From NCBI RefSeq assembly GCF_001638985.1, contig NW_017265174.1, forward strand, positions 12,113 through 76,112: a stretch of DNA of 64,000 nt, in the 5' to 3' direction. This DNA comes from Phycomyces blakesleeanus NRRL 1555(-). Taxonomy: Eukaryota > Mucoromycota > Mucoromycetes > Mucorales > Phycomycetaceae. This document shows, one piece after another, positions 24,311 through 37,990 of the stretch. A model generated the notes under the pieces. That model worked only from the letters and a program-made list of their open reading frames with translations. It did no database searches and was not told the origin of the DNA. The position numbers were made by a program, and so were the translations under genes. Numbering within the stretch: the stretch's first letter is position 1; each line of letters opens with the position of its first letter.

Positions 24311-27300
24311 GTTGTAACAGAATCAAATATATATATATAGTTCGGGAGTTGTATATCAATGGTAGAGAGAGAGAGACAATGAAGTAGGTCGAGATTGTTA
24401 ACTAGATTTCGATCGTTGCATAAACAGGAATAAGGCGGGTGGGAATCTATTCGAAGGCACTGAATGTAGGTACGAAAAAGAAAAATAGTCTCTTTTTCTT
24501 TGTTTCTTTCTAATATAAATATAAATATTATAAATATAAATATATGAAAAAGAAAGAAAATAAAGGCAATATTAAAGAAGTAATTGAAAGAAAAAGGTTA
24601 GCCAACAAGCAAGCAATAAAAGAATAAAGAAAGGAAGAGTAAGACAGAGAGAGAGAGAGGAGGGAAAGGTTGAAAAGAGGGGAAAGTGGGAAAGTAGTCG
24701 AGAGTAATTTTTTTTTAAGAGGCCTGAGAAGCCGACAGGATGGCTATTTGTCTTCTGACTTTAAACGAGGGACCCCCCCAATTGAACAAATATTTGTACC
24801 ATTTTTGTCCTCTTGAATAATCATCTTTCTGGGTTATCCACTTCATCCTCTTTTTGTATTTATTTATTTATTTATTCGCAAGAATTACATATATAAAATA
24901 ATGTATATACACAGTATATATTTGTACTTTAAAGCGCACAAACCATATTATGAATAAAAGGTTACTATATTCCAGATAAGCAAATTTGTACATAATTGTA
25001 TGTATGTATATAAATATAAATATATACGGAATAAATATTCAATATTCAATAAAATGATAATAATGTAATGCATTTAATTCAAGATCATTACTGCAGAAAC
25101 CGTGATAATTTTTTCATTTTGTTTTTAGTTCAATGGTTCAAATTACCGCCAGCAGCACAAGAAAAACCTGAGCAACAGAATCATTGGCGATGCATTTATG
25201 AAAATATTCAGTGTTGAATTGAATGTAGTACCAAAGTTTGTATATCGTCTTGTTGAATTACTCGTAAAAAAAAAACTCCACACTATAATTGAACCCTTTT
25301 TTGTTATTTTACTCTTCATTTTTTTCTTAGTAAATATTTATAGACGTGCCTTAATTAATATTATGTAATATTATATAAGGGTTCCCTTGAACATCTTAAG
25401 CTCGATTTGGTGCACTCGAATCAGGTATTGAAAGGATAAAATATATGTATATTCTTTTTTTTATTATTTATATTTGTAATACTTTTGGATTATTAATATA
25501 AATAAAATAAAATAAAGTAAAGTAAAAAAAAAAGGTACAAACAATGAAAGTCCCAATATATATATATATATAAAACGAGTGACATTTTACCGGGTGGTTT
25601 AAAGATATAGGAACAATACTTCTTTGGGATCAATGTGAGACGAAATAAACTAAAGGGAGCAGTACCATATGGCTATTACCAGAGACAAAAAGGCAAATTG
25701 AAAGTCTTTTGTTTTTCAGCTTTTACAAATGTAGTGTTAATAATAAAAGGTTTCGAATATACGATAGATGTTGATTTGAATATGCATTCGTTGTATATTC
25801 AAGGATGATTTAGGGTGCGGAGAAAGATGGTATTTGGAATCTGAACAAGTATATTCAAATGTGGATCCACGTCATATGCACCATCTATAACTAGATGGGA
25901 CTAGTGAGCGGGAGGAAAAGGCTGTCCAAAGCAATAATACATGTGGAGCGGATTAAAAGAGCAAGAACATAAGAAGAATTAAGACAGACAATCAAAAAAA
26001 AATATAGCATCAAGTTTTGCAGTATCTATCAATATAGAGATCTCCGAATACCAAGAACAGACATAGGTTTATGACAAGTAACGGCATATTTAGGGAGGAA
26101 TAATGGCTAGAGCAAAACTAGACTGGTAGGTGACCACGAGGAAAGAGCTATGTAAAAGAAGCTAAGAGTAAATATAGCTATATAGCTCATCTTTTACACT
26201 TGTAAATTAAATAGCTCAAGATCACCAACAAACCCGAGGGATAGAAATTGTCACAGACTCTACTATTGTTAATCGTGTCCAAGGTTTGCTTATGAATTAT
26301 AGCCTTGAAACCTAAATTAGAAAGTCTTGATGTTATATAAGTTTTGTAGAAATAAGCATTGGCGCTGTTTACATTAAAATCTATACTATCTTAAAATTTA
26401 GGTCTCTTTTGTGCGTTTCTTGAAAATGAACGAGTATTCAGGAACACATGAATAAATGTAATAGAAACCTCCCCTTTAAATGATACTTATTATCATGATT
26501 AGATACTTGAATAAGAATAAACAAGTAATTATATACTAGCCAAGAATTAGAGTTTTATTAAAAAGTAATCTAAAGTATTTCTTTGTTTGATATGATTTAC
26601 AATTCAAATCTAAAGGCATCTGTCCAGCACAGAAATACATGGCTAACATTGAATATCAGCTTGATCTTTTATCATTAATATTATCACTCTATCGAAAGAG
26701 TATATCTTTGCAAATTAAATGTATCATCAAGGCTTGCTTAACATTACCATGTATTCGAGCTGTCATAAGATTATTATTAGCTCAATTTTGTTCCAGTAGC
26801 CTAATATCCATATAGTTGGTCTAGACAGATCAAAAGTATCAAGAGAGAAAAAATGGTAGCAATTGCAACTTTGAATATATTTTTAGTTTTTTTTTACAAA
26901 ATATATATTGATCAATTTATAAGGGTAGAAAAAAAAAGTTAAAATGTTTGGCTAAACTCATTTTGTTCGTTTTTTTTTTACAGACCAAAATGTATTAAAA
27001 ACTACCAAATTCCAAAAAGCTGCCAATGGAAGAAACCCTATTTAAGCCTGATCATCATCACATGTTTTAAAACGGAAATATTATTGGTCTCAAGTAGAAC
27101 AACCAATATGAAGATGGCAATAAAATAAAATAAAATAAAATAAAATAAAATAAAAGGATGGTTTGAAATGGAAAGATGTGATACTGTGAATCCTCAAACC
27201 AATCAAATAAATCTTGTGCAAATAAAATACCTCAATTCTTAATCAAACCTTCTTTCCCACTAGCACGGGTAACAAGTCAAGGTAATTGGAACAGTGTATT

Positions 27301-27813
27301 TCCCTCATCAGTACGAATTTTGCATATAAGCCTGCAAATGGATCTTGAACATTCAGTGTTGTAAGCTTATAATAAATTCGGTTATGCAATCAAATTATGC
27401 TTCCTCAATGGTGTATTTTATTTTTTTCAGCTATTGCTGCTATTGTGCTGTGGTGGATACTTGTGCACTGTACATTTTCAAGTTTCATTGTATCTGTACA
27501 CATTTCCCATATAAATGTCGTTGTGTGAACTTGGGATATAGTGTGTTTTGATACATTAGAAAAAGAAATATCAATAAAAGTAGTGTAGTCTATTTGATTC
27601 TGATCATTAGCACATGTTTCAATACATGGGTCAAATTGGTTTTAAGCAAAATAAGAATTAAAAAAAAAAGAAAAAGTTCATATCAAGATGGTAATGAAAT
27701 TAAAGAATGATTTGAAATGCAAATTTGTGATATATAAATCTTGAGAAATAAATGTATAGGGCTGAAATGAATATATATATATATATATAAAAGAAAACAA
27801 TGAGCGATAGCTC
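24311..27813. other. Long AT-rich intergenic region
   Basis: No gene was recognised on either strand in 3.5 kb. The part next to 24310 is rich in purine runs (GAGA near 24640, GAAAGA tracts) and a TA run at 24332, as expected of the neurofibromin promoter. An (AAAAT)n array sits at 27118-27155. The stretch 25800-26160 is less AT-biased and looks like worn coding or transposon sequence, but no domain could be named. Confidence 0.55.
27118..27155. repeat. (AAAAT)n microsatellite
   Basis: Seven or more perfect AAAAT units. Confidence 0.9.
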
Positions 27814-30800
27814 TTACTCCAGCATGTCGTCTTCTACACCATCCAAGTCTACTCTCTGTCGCTTGGCATTACGTCCGTTGTGGCTCTCTTCTTTTGCATA
27901 AGACTTGCCGGTCTTCTCTCTTAAAGCATCAATGCCATCTTCTTCTTGTGCCCATTCAAGCACCAAGTGACGACCGTACAAATGGATACTTCCCATGTTG
28001 TCATATACATTCTTGGCCTCTTGCTTGGTCATAAAGTCCAAAAAAGCAAAACCTCGGTGACCACCATTGAACTTCTTGGGAAGACGCATAGACTTGAGTT
28101 GTCCGTATGTACTATCAAATTACAGTATTAGGTATTTTCATATTCAGCTCCTTCTTTCCTTTTCTTTTTTCTTTTATTTCCTAGACTTACCCAAATAGTT
28201 CTGTCAAATCCTTTGAGGTTGCTTCGAAAGGCACGTTTCGTACCACCAGCTTGGTGGTTTCTGCCTTTGTTGAAGAAGGCTTTGCGTCTGTGTTGCGATG
28301 AGAGAACTTGAGCTCAAGAGCATGTCCATCGAGAGTATATCCTTGCATAGCAGCAAGTGCTTTGGATGCATTTTCCTTGTTGTTAAACTCTACGAATCCA
28401 AAACCCATGCTCAAATTCTTTCCAGGAACCTTGGGATCCGGCTTGACATTGATACGCGATGACCGGTAACCCTCCAAGTTGGAGAACACCTTTTTCAAAG
28501 ACTCGACTGTTGTAGAGAAGCTGAGATTCTTGACAAACAAGGTTGCGACATCTGAATCATCATCCTTGGTAGAGGTTTCCATGAGTTCAGCGGCAGCAGC
28601 CTTTTTAGCAACATGTTCTTCGGCTCTCTTCTTAATAGCGGCAGGGTCATATTTATCTTTGAACAAGCCATTGGGTGCCTTTTCAAGGTAAATCAAAGAA
28701 TCCTTGAAACGACGGTAGGCAAGACCTCTAAAAGCGGCACGAGCTTCGTTGTTTTCAATAAATTCGACAACAGCCATTGTTTTGGCAGGAGGGATAAGTA
28801 CCTATTGAAACCATTTTTTTGTTTAATTTTTTGAAAAATAAAAAATAAAATAAAAAGAAACTCATTTGTGAAATGAGTATATCATATATATATATATTAC
28901 TTACTCTGCCAAGTTCTCCAAATTTGCCAAACAGACCACGGATTTCTTCTTCACTAGTTCCAAAGGGAATGTTCTTGACCAAAATAACATTCTCACTACG
29001 ATCCTTTGATCCAAAAGTGTCCAAAATAATACCGTGTTTCTCGAAAAACTCCTTTGTCTCGGTAACAATCTGTGTCTCTGCCAAGGCCAATCTAACAGCC
29101 ATGTTGTCTGCATCAGGGTTCAGGACATCGGATTTTGATACGCCGAGACGATCAGCAATAGAGGCAGCAATGGCATCGCTCTAATCGATTAAAAATATAA
29201 TATATATATATATATATCCAAATTAGCTCATGGTCTTATAGTTTATCTTGTGTATACATGTAGTATGATATTTTGATAGACGTACGCTCATATACAGTGA
29301 GTTCCAGTTAAAGTCACTGCCAGCCATGTTTCTACGCTTCTTTTCCTTGTCCTTCTTCACACTACTCAATTTGGTTCCATTGGGACCAAAGAACTCGTCT
29401 TCCTTTGGTGGGGGCTTTTCCTTGGAAGCCAAAATGTGCAAAAGACGACCCTGGAAGAACTTCATATCCAAAGCCTCATAAGCTTTGATTGCGTGCTCAG
29501 GCATCAAGAAAAGGATATATGCAAAACCCTTGGATCGCTTGGTATCCTTTGCAATAGGCAAATAAACCTATTTAACCACAAATAAATTTAGAAAGGCGTT
29601 CCCCTATTTTTTCTCTTCTTCTTGATTCATATCATCCACACAAACGCATACCTCTGAAATGGGACCAAATGGAGAGAACAAGTCACGAAGATCTTGCTCG
29701 GTGCAAGAGTATGACAAGTTACGAACAAACAGACGGCCAGTATCGTTGATCTGATCTTTAGGATCAACTTCGTCAGGCTTTCCTCTTACATTGGCATCAT
29801 CGTCATACTTTGGCTTCTGTTCTGCGGCATCTTCCATAACTGCGTCCTCATCGGGTTTCTGTGCGCTGCCTTCACTACCTTCGCTCTTCTTGGACTTTGT
29901 CTTCTTGGACTTTGTCTTTTCCTTGGAATCCTCGTCCTCTACAGATTCTTCCATCTCCTCATCTTCGTCTTCATCGTCATCTGCAGCCTGAGACTTCTTT
30001 GGTGGCAAATCCTCATACAAATCGTCTTCGGGATCGGCAGCAAGAGCCAGCTTGTGAGCCTCATCGTCAGCACCACCATTGGCCTTTCCAAGTCCGTTAA
30101 TGGGAGCAACATCGTCGTTAGCCCAGGTCTTGGTCTTGGATCTAGCTGCCATGACACTCAGATACTCTTTGAGCTTAGGATCATTCTCTTCCGCATTCTT
30201 CAATTCATTGACGTGCTGGGATTTCTTTTCCTGCTTGGCCTTGAATGCGTCTGTTTCCTCTACCTCGAAAGTGTCATTCTTTTTAGTGGTTTCGTTTACT
30301 CGATCGTGTGCTGATGTTCCTTCAGTGTATCTACTCCATGCACGAGGTAAAGTATCCGAGCCATACTAAAAGAAAGAAAAAATCGACAGTTTATACACAT
30401 ATATAATTATTTAATGGTTTGTAAAGAATGAAATAATAGTATATTTTTTTGCCTTAAAAAAATAAAAAAAAATAGTCTTTTTTTGTTTAATACTTACGGG
30501 AATTGCAATTTCGACACTAATTTTGGCCATGTTTATAAAAGTATTGTTAAAATGCTTCATTGCAGCTTCTGCGGCTTTCTCGGTACGGTAACCAATAAAA
30601 CCAAATCTTCTGGAGGCACCCCAACTACACCAAGAGTAAAGAATAGAAAAAAAAGGGGGGGAAAGGTATTTAGTAAAAGAAACAATCGATTTTACTTAAT
30701 AATTTTTTTCTCGAGGCCGTTCAATGTTTGATTCAATTAGTATTAGTATTATTGATTTTTATACATACGCTGTCTTCATTAGCTTTGCATCGGTCACCTC

Positions 30801-30974
30801 GCCTTTACTGGCGAAATGTTCCCGGAATTTCTCTTCGGTGAGATCTTTTGGTAGATTCTTAACAATCAAGCGAGACCTATTTGGTTTTTGGGTTTTATTA
30901 ATCTCGGGCGCATTACTTTTATATATATATATATTGTTGTTGTTGTTGGGAATCTATGAAAATCGTTCTTACAT
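27814..30974 (-). CDS. MRD1: MRD1/RBM19 multi-RRM pre-rRNA processing factor
   Basis: Eight exons sum to 2,418 nt (805 aa). Mrd1 binds pre-rRNA and U3 in the nucleolus and is needed for 18S processing. Five RRMs are visible in order. RRM1 is [17 protein letters not shown] with [18 protein letters not shown]2 is [17 protein letters not shown] with [13 protein letters not shown]3 is [18 protein letters not shown] with [15 protein letters not shown]4 is [17 protein letters not shown] with [17 protein letters not shown]5 is [16 protein letters not shown] with [16 protein letters not shown] long acidic-lysine linker (about 29.83-30.05 kb) separates RRM1 and RRM2. Exons: AT ending at 30973, 30876-30769, 30624-30498, 30365-29652, 29567-29286, 29180-28905, 28801-28191, 28111-27814. 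The first coding exon contributes only AT of the start codon. Confidence 0.95.
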
Positions 30975-31760
30975 TGGTAGAATACAGAACAATTATATAA
31001 AGTTTCCTACACTTTGAGAAAAGAAAAAAGAAAAAAGTAGTCCTGATCTTCAAGTCACAAAGACCGTCCCCATAGCTTTCTTAATGTAATATATATATAT
31101 AAAAAATGAACCTTTGATGGACAGCTGCACTTTCTTTGAGTGTATGTGTGTTACACTAACAAGAAAATGAGAATGGTTTTGTTGAGTATAATGCTTGTTT
31201 GAATAACATGAGTCCAAAATTCTTATAAGCAAATACTTCTTTTTTGTTTTTGTTTTGGGTATAGGTTGCTGTTATAGCACTTTGACACTGATTAAAGTAT
31301 TGAATCTGTTTCACTGTGAAATTAATGCTGATATGATATCAATAAAAAAGTGTATTTTGCATTTGGAATTTTCAAATGTACCAGTATCACTTTTTAGTTT
31401 CAAAGACAATGAGATATATGAAGAAGCTGTAATCAACAGGCCAAATGTTCTAATCCTATATTCAAAATTATTCTTGCTTTTGTATGCTATTTATTAAAGC
31501 CAAAATATAAAAAAAAGGCACTGTAACTTATTGAAAGAACAATAACATGTGTGTGTGTGTTAAGCACTGCTTTTCTTTAAGGGTTCATTATAAACGAGTC
31601 CTGAAAACAAAAAAGAAAGAAATATAGTACATATTCACATTTATGCAACTTGCTTGTGTACAGTGTGTAGCAAGAAAAAAAAAGCAGAAAGCCTGAATTG
31701 TTTAAAGCCTTGGATTTTTTTTTTTTGGTTGTTGTGCTTTATCTTTCTTTTTCTTTTGCT
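30975..31760. other. Intergenic between TRS23 (3') and MRD1 (5')
   Basis: Holds the MRD1 5' leader and promoter and the TRS23 3' end. AT-rich, with a short GT run near 31551. No further gene is seen. Confidence 0.55.
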
Positions 31761-32323
31761 TTATCCACCATTGACAGATTTAATGAACTTCAAAAGAGAC
31801 TGATCAAATCGATCACATCGAATTGGCATTTCCGGGGTATGGAAGGGATTCTTCATCACAAAATCACTGTACAGATCATAAATCTTTTTCATATAGGGTT
31901 CTACAGAAACCTGCTGTGGGTCAGTGAACAGCAAGAATTTGCTCCCTATAAACTTCGGTTAGAATCCATATACTATTACTTATTTGTTTGAAAATAGTTT
32001 AGTTTTCAAAGTATAATAGAGTACGTTACCTGTGAGTGTCTGGAAGCAAAACAATCTGAATGTGTCGGCCTCTAACATCTCAATTCCGGTAGAGCCATAG
32101 AGAGGCGAGATTTTTGACGTAATGGCATGTACACTAAAGATGATGAGAGAAAAAAAATAAAGTAATGAGAATCAATAGAGTTTTACAATACACACTCTTA
32201 CCCGTGAAATGTGCCTGCAAGAACAAGATATTCATTACTCGATAGCTTCTCGAGCTGATCTCCAAAGTCTTTTTGATAAACCAGACCACCGGCCTTGTTG
32301 ATGATGTAGAGCGAGAGAATCAT
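31761..32323 (-). CDS. TRS23: TRAPP complex subunit TRS23/TRAPPC4
   Basis: Three exons (32323-32202, 32133-32030, 31945-31761) give 136 aa. TRAPPC4 is a longin-fold core subunit of the TRAPP tether that activates Rab1/Ypt1 in ER-Golgi traffic. The start [20 protein letters not shown] matches the family's N-terminus and fixes the ATG. Further family signatures are [46 protein letters not shown] and [11 protein letters not shown]. The protein is short because it lacks the inserted domain between the second strand and the LxxGxFH helix seen in the human protein. All splice sites are canonical (GTAAGA/TAG, GTAACG/TAG). Confidence 0.95.
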
Positions 32324-34655
32324 ATGATAAGATCGCGTATTTCGTTTTTTTTTTTTAAAAAAAGAAGTTACCGAGTAAAGGGAGGGTTTCTCAAGAGAAG
32401 CAGGAGAGGAAAGTTAGTTTCCTATTTTGGATGAGATTTATTATCACATTTGGGGCTCACCTGAAAGTACTCACGGAATGAGACTACGTAGTGAAAAATC
32501 GCCATCAACAGCAGAATAATCTTCCATTTTTAGAAGTATATTTCTCACAAAAAAAAAAGGACAATGCGTTTAACGCCTGAAACAACATCCCTGCCAGAGA
32601 GTAGTTATAAAAGTTTTTTGATCTTCAAATATAAAAAGTATGCTTTGGTTACTATCAGCACTGCCTGCGAGAATGATATTCATTCTTTTGCCCTGTGTAA
32701 TTTCTCGCTCTTTTTCATGCTCTATAAACTGGTATCTCTTTTATTCAAAGTGTTGTAAAATATTGCACCATTGATAAAGATCTTATTTTTTTAAATAGTA
32801 GAATGTTTGTGTTTTATTCACTACACCTTTATACAGTATTCTACCTTAGGGGTACCGTATTTGCTATAACACCGAATCATGATTATCTACACAATAATTA
32901 TATATATATGTATGTAGGACACTTTGGGCTACGTTCAAATGAAAAAACATTTTGTGCTATTGATATCAGTTTTTTTTTTACTACGCAGTAAAGCTCCGTG
33001 ACCATGTTATGTAGTGCCTGATATTCTCCCGTTTCTGGATGAGTTTTCTCTGTATTCTGGCAAACACCATAAGTAAAAGCTAGCTTATCAAAGCTAGCAA
33101 CATATATATGTTATAAAATAACAATAAGTTGTTAATTTGCCAGGTTTATTAACAAGAAAAAACCAGTTTTGTTTTGTAGTCTGTTTCTTATTCAATTGTG
33201 ATATGTATATCATGTTTTACAAGGGATTTAGAATTCATCACTACATTCAAAAAAAAATGGGATAAGTTGTTAATTTCTTTATCTTTTTTCTTTCTTTCTT
33301 TTTTTTTATTTGCTGGGGACAATAATACTAAATGTAGTAAATTATTAGGATAATTGAATACTTGGATGACCAAATGGTTAAACAGACATCAATTTCAATT
33401 TTTTTTTGTTATTTAATTTAATGGGCTAGTTTGGCAAAAAAATACACTCAAAATATTTATTAGAGGTTATTTTATTATCACTAGCCATAATAAATAAAAA
33501 CATAGTAAAGACCATATTATTACATTTTTTTCTTATTAGATTATTAACTAGCCCTCTACATTATATATAAGACAAAAAAAATTAAGTTGATATAGTTATT
33601 TATTTTTTATTTTTATTTTTTTTTTTTAAAAAAAAAACATATATACTCATATATCAAAGTGCAATATTATATGTGAAATCCAACTATTTAATTTTCATTT
33701 GCCGACCTTTTTTTTGCTACTTTTGCTACTTTATTTGTAGCATTTAAAAAATGGACAGTTTAGTACGTTTTTTTTCTAAAGTACGCTTTTATTTCCGAAG
33801 TGATAAAATTTTATTTTTTTGATTATACGACATTAGGAGAGACAATATATTGGAACACCGCCGCATTTTTTTTTGTGGAGGGATTTTTCTAGCCTCACAA
33901 AATTGCTACGCTCCTAGGTGTTTTTGAGCACTAAAAAATTCTTAAAACAGCTGAGATCCAAAAATGCCCTACAATCTACAAAAAAGACTGGGCATTTGAA
34001 TAGAGATGGTATTTGAATTTAATTAATTAATTAATTATTATTTTATTTTATTTTTGCTTTATTGTAAATTTTCTATTAGTTTTTGAAAGCTCCTTATTAT
34101 CAACTAACTAGTAATTAACCCTCTTATTTTAATCATAATTCCATTTTAATATTAAACCGCATAGTAATAATAATAATATAAAGTACTTCAAGTAAAACAC
34201 CATGGCATTTTCCATTTATTATTTTTTCTTTTATCTTTTGTGGTTTATCTAGGGTTGTTTTTATTGTTTATTTCATTTACTAGTATATCTTTATCTAAGG
34301 AAGTTCTGTATGCTTGGCTTAGATATCTACCATCGGTAGTAGACAGAATGGTGTATTTAAAAAAAAAAAGATAAAATAGAACTACTATCTATTTATTGTC
34401 AATGACAAGTAACTGGATAACAAATGTCAAGACAAAAAAAAAGTTGAAAAGAATTAAAGACAGGAAGTCTCTGCACGTGATATTTACTGAAACTTAGTGA
34501 CAGAAAACAACCTAGTTTATACATATAATTTTTTTTTCTATTGGCTTATTTTTACATATATACATATCTTCACATACGTATATACATATATATACCTTTA
34601 ATTTAAAATACATACACGTACATATTACTCTCTTATTATTATATATATATTATTA
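32324..34655. other. Divergent promoter region of TRS23 and the FANCJ-like gene
   Basis: Very AT-rich with many A and T homopolymers. Next to TRS23 an ATG at 32527 on the minus strand opens a short frame, MEDYSAVDGDFSLRSLIP, followed by a GTGAGT donor-like site; it may be a 5' leader exon or nothing. No other gene is visible. Confidence 0.5.
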
Positions 34656-37600
34656 ATGGTGTCAAGAAATAAAAAGTTGCCAAACTCATTCGAGATGTGG
34701 AAGAAAGAAAAGGAGCGTCAAACCGAATTGACGTTTGAACTAGCAAATCGAAATGAGATTGATCTTGCTCAAATTATACGCAAACAAGCAGAGAAAAAAA
34801 TCTATACAATGGCTGGAGTAAAGATCGAGTTTCCTTTTCGAGCATGTAAGTAGTAATGGTTGTTTTTTTTTTCATTGTTGGATCGATTGAATTGATCGAT
34901 TATGACATCTTTTGTAGACAAATCTCAGATCCAGATGATGTCCATGGTATAATGACGCTTTAAATATTAATTTAACTCTCTCTTTTTTTTTGTAATAACA
35001 TTCACATCTTTAAAATATTTATTGAAAAAAAACAAGATTGTCAAAGCCTTGAAAAACCGTGAGAATGCATTACTAGAGAGTCCAACTGGTATGTATTGCT
35101 CATACTTAACATATGTATGAATAATTAGGATATAATTTTTTTGTATATCAAAAATTACTTTTAGGATCTGGAAAATCGTTGGCAATTTTGTGTGCTGCAT
35201 TGGGTAAGGAAAAGAAGTGTGGATCTGTCATCAATAGAATACAGTACAATAAAATAAATTGGATTGGTATTACTATTTTGCTAAATATCGGGAAATACCA
35301 AAACTACAGCATGGTTAGACTATGAAAAGAAGAAAGAAAATGACATTCAAGCAGAGAAACAGAAAAAGGCAACAGAAATTGCAAAAAAAGTCTGGGAAGA
35401 TACATTGATGGAAGCTACCAATGTGCCAATTAGCTACGTAGAAATTAATAGAGAAGAGACGGATGATGATTTTCAGCCGGCAAATATTAGAAGAAAAATA
35501 GGAGGAGGTGGATCTTTGCCAATATTAAATCCAGTTGTTAATACGAACGACACTACAACCGCAGTAAATATGAGTGAATCGGTACCAAATACAACTGCAC
35601 CAAAATTGCCCAAAATTTATGTTGGAAGTCGCACGTATGTATATAGCTTATCGAGTATCCAATGCCAGTATAAAATCCAATTAAATCATAGTAAATAAAT
35701 AAATAAATAAAATTCTAAATGTATGTGAATTTACACATGCAACACATAGGCACAAACAGCTTGCTCAACTCATTGGCGAGTTAAAGGGAAATACGTTTTA
35801 TCGACCAAGTAATCCACAATTCTTTTTCTTTTTTGTTGTTGTCTTTTCTTTTTGGGTGCATATAATCACAAGAGAATTGTAGAATTTAATTATATTGATT
35901 TTCCTTTAGAGATGTCCATCTTGGGTAGTCGTGACCAGATGTGTAGTAAGGATTGTCTATATATCAACGACAGCAACAACAATCTTTAATTTGTTTCTAC
36001 TGTTATTGTTGCTATCATTATTTTATTATCTGGTTAATCTCAATGAACACAGTCGATAAAAAGGTGTCCAAATCAGCAACAAAGGCAGATGACTGGTAAA
36101 ATGCCAAATGATTTATGCTGTATATGATGTATGTATGTATTCATATGTGGTGATATTAATAGTGGTACCCTGCTGGATGCACGGCACTGTATTCCAGGTC
36201 TTCAAGCTGGAAAATTGATTTCAAATCCAAACATCCAAAGAGGAGGAAGCATGGAGATCTGGGATATAGAAGACATTGTTCGTCTAGGTTCCCAAACAAG
36301 ATGTAAGTTTAATAAAGAAAGTCTTTTATATTTTTGCTTTTGCGATAATATTAATATGATGTCGAAATTTGGATCGTTTTATTATTATTATTAAAATAAT
36401 AATATCTAGGTTGTCCTTATTATGCGACACGGGGTATGGCTGATTTTGCAGAAATCGTATTTTGCCCTTACAACTACCTTATTGATCCCAGTAAGAATTT
36501 CTCTAGCTAACTTATAAAAAGAGGGGATATCAAGACTGCGAGTGTATGATCTAATATAATTTTTGGCATACCAATTTAGTTATTCGAAAGGTTATGCGTA
36601 TTGACCTAAAGGACGCTATTGTCATTCTCGATGAAGGTAATAACAATACAAAAAAAAGTATATAACTATTAGTAATATCATTCACAATTTGATTTTGAAT
36701 GTTTTGGTCCAATAGCACACAATATAGAAGACTCTTCACGCTCTGCTGGATCGTTTGAAGTGACAGAGGTTGATTTGGGCATGCTTCAGACTGAGCTTAA
36801 TCAAGTCATTCGCAATAAACAGCTTCCAGAGGAACACAATTTACTTCTTTATGTAAGTTGTTCTTTTTACATTAATATACCTTCCTTTTTTCTTAAAAAA
36901 AAAGCAAGCAAGCAAACAAACAAACAAGTTGTGCTTTTTTATATATAATAACCTGGGTCATTTTAGTTTACCGAGAGCTTATTAGAATGGATCAAAGATC
37001 CCTCTAATATGTTTACTATCAAGGAATTTGAACAACACGTTCATCTGTAAGTGTAAATCTACTCATACTACACTAATTATTAAGTAACATATATATATAT
37101 TTAATTCGTTCTGGTAGTTGGTCTGGCAAAGAAATCATTGCAAAGCTAAAGGACATTGGAATCACCAAGAATACATTCGAGGCTTCACTTACTCCGGCTT
37201 ACACTGCAATTGCTGCTCTTGCTGAGTCAGTCAGACGTGAAAGAGAGCGCGATGCCAATATCGAATCAAAGAAAGAATTAACTGAGAATGAGGATGGTAC
37301 TCCAAAGGTTCATAATAGAAAATGTCTTAGTAATTACGCACTTCGACTGATTGAAGGTAACCAAAATAATGATAATAATAACGAAAGCCTATACTTATAA
37401 AATCAATCCCCTCATACACATGCACGTATACATAAAAAAAAAGGAATTTTTATGGTTTTGGGATTCATGTACGAAAGCAATACCAATTATGAAGATGACT
37501 ACAGAATGGTACTGATCAAAAAGGTGAATCGTACTGGAGACTCTTCAACAAGTAAGTTTATTTAAATAAATTGGATGCTAAAAATCAAACTAAAAACTAA

Positions 37601-37945
37601 AAACTAAAAAAGGCTCTGAATGGGTTTTCAAACTTGGATTTTGGTAATTAAAGAATAAAAGCAAACTTGCTCCTATGTATTGGAGAATCGAGAAAGAAAA
37701 GGCAAACTTTAATATGTATGTATAATCAGGTGTCTCAATCCTGGTGTTATTTTCAATCAGCTCTCAACCCTTACTCACTCGATTGTTTTAACAAGTGGAA
37801 CACTTTCACCGGTAAGATGTAGTCTCCTTGTAGAGTGCTCTCTATAAGTACTTGACACTAATGAGCTATTATAAATATGTGTGTATGTATGTTTTTTTTT
37901 AGTTGAACATATTTGCTTCAGAATTGAATTCACCATTGTAAGTAG

Positions 37946-37990
<45 letters not shown>

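Noticed and set aside
25800..26160. Less AT-biased block in the long intergenic region considered as a transposon remnant
   Set aside because: No frame gives a recognisable motif over more than a few residues.
36163..36302. Apparent loss of one Fe-S cysteine in the FANCJ-like helicase
   Set aside because: The cysteine is present once the exon ending TG at 36095 is joined to the exon beginning T at 36163.
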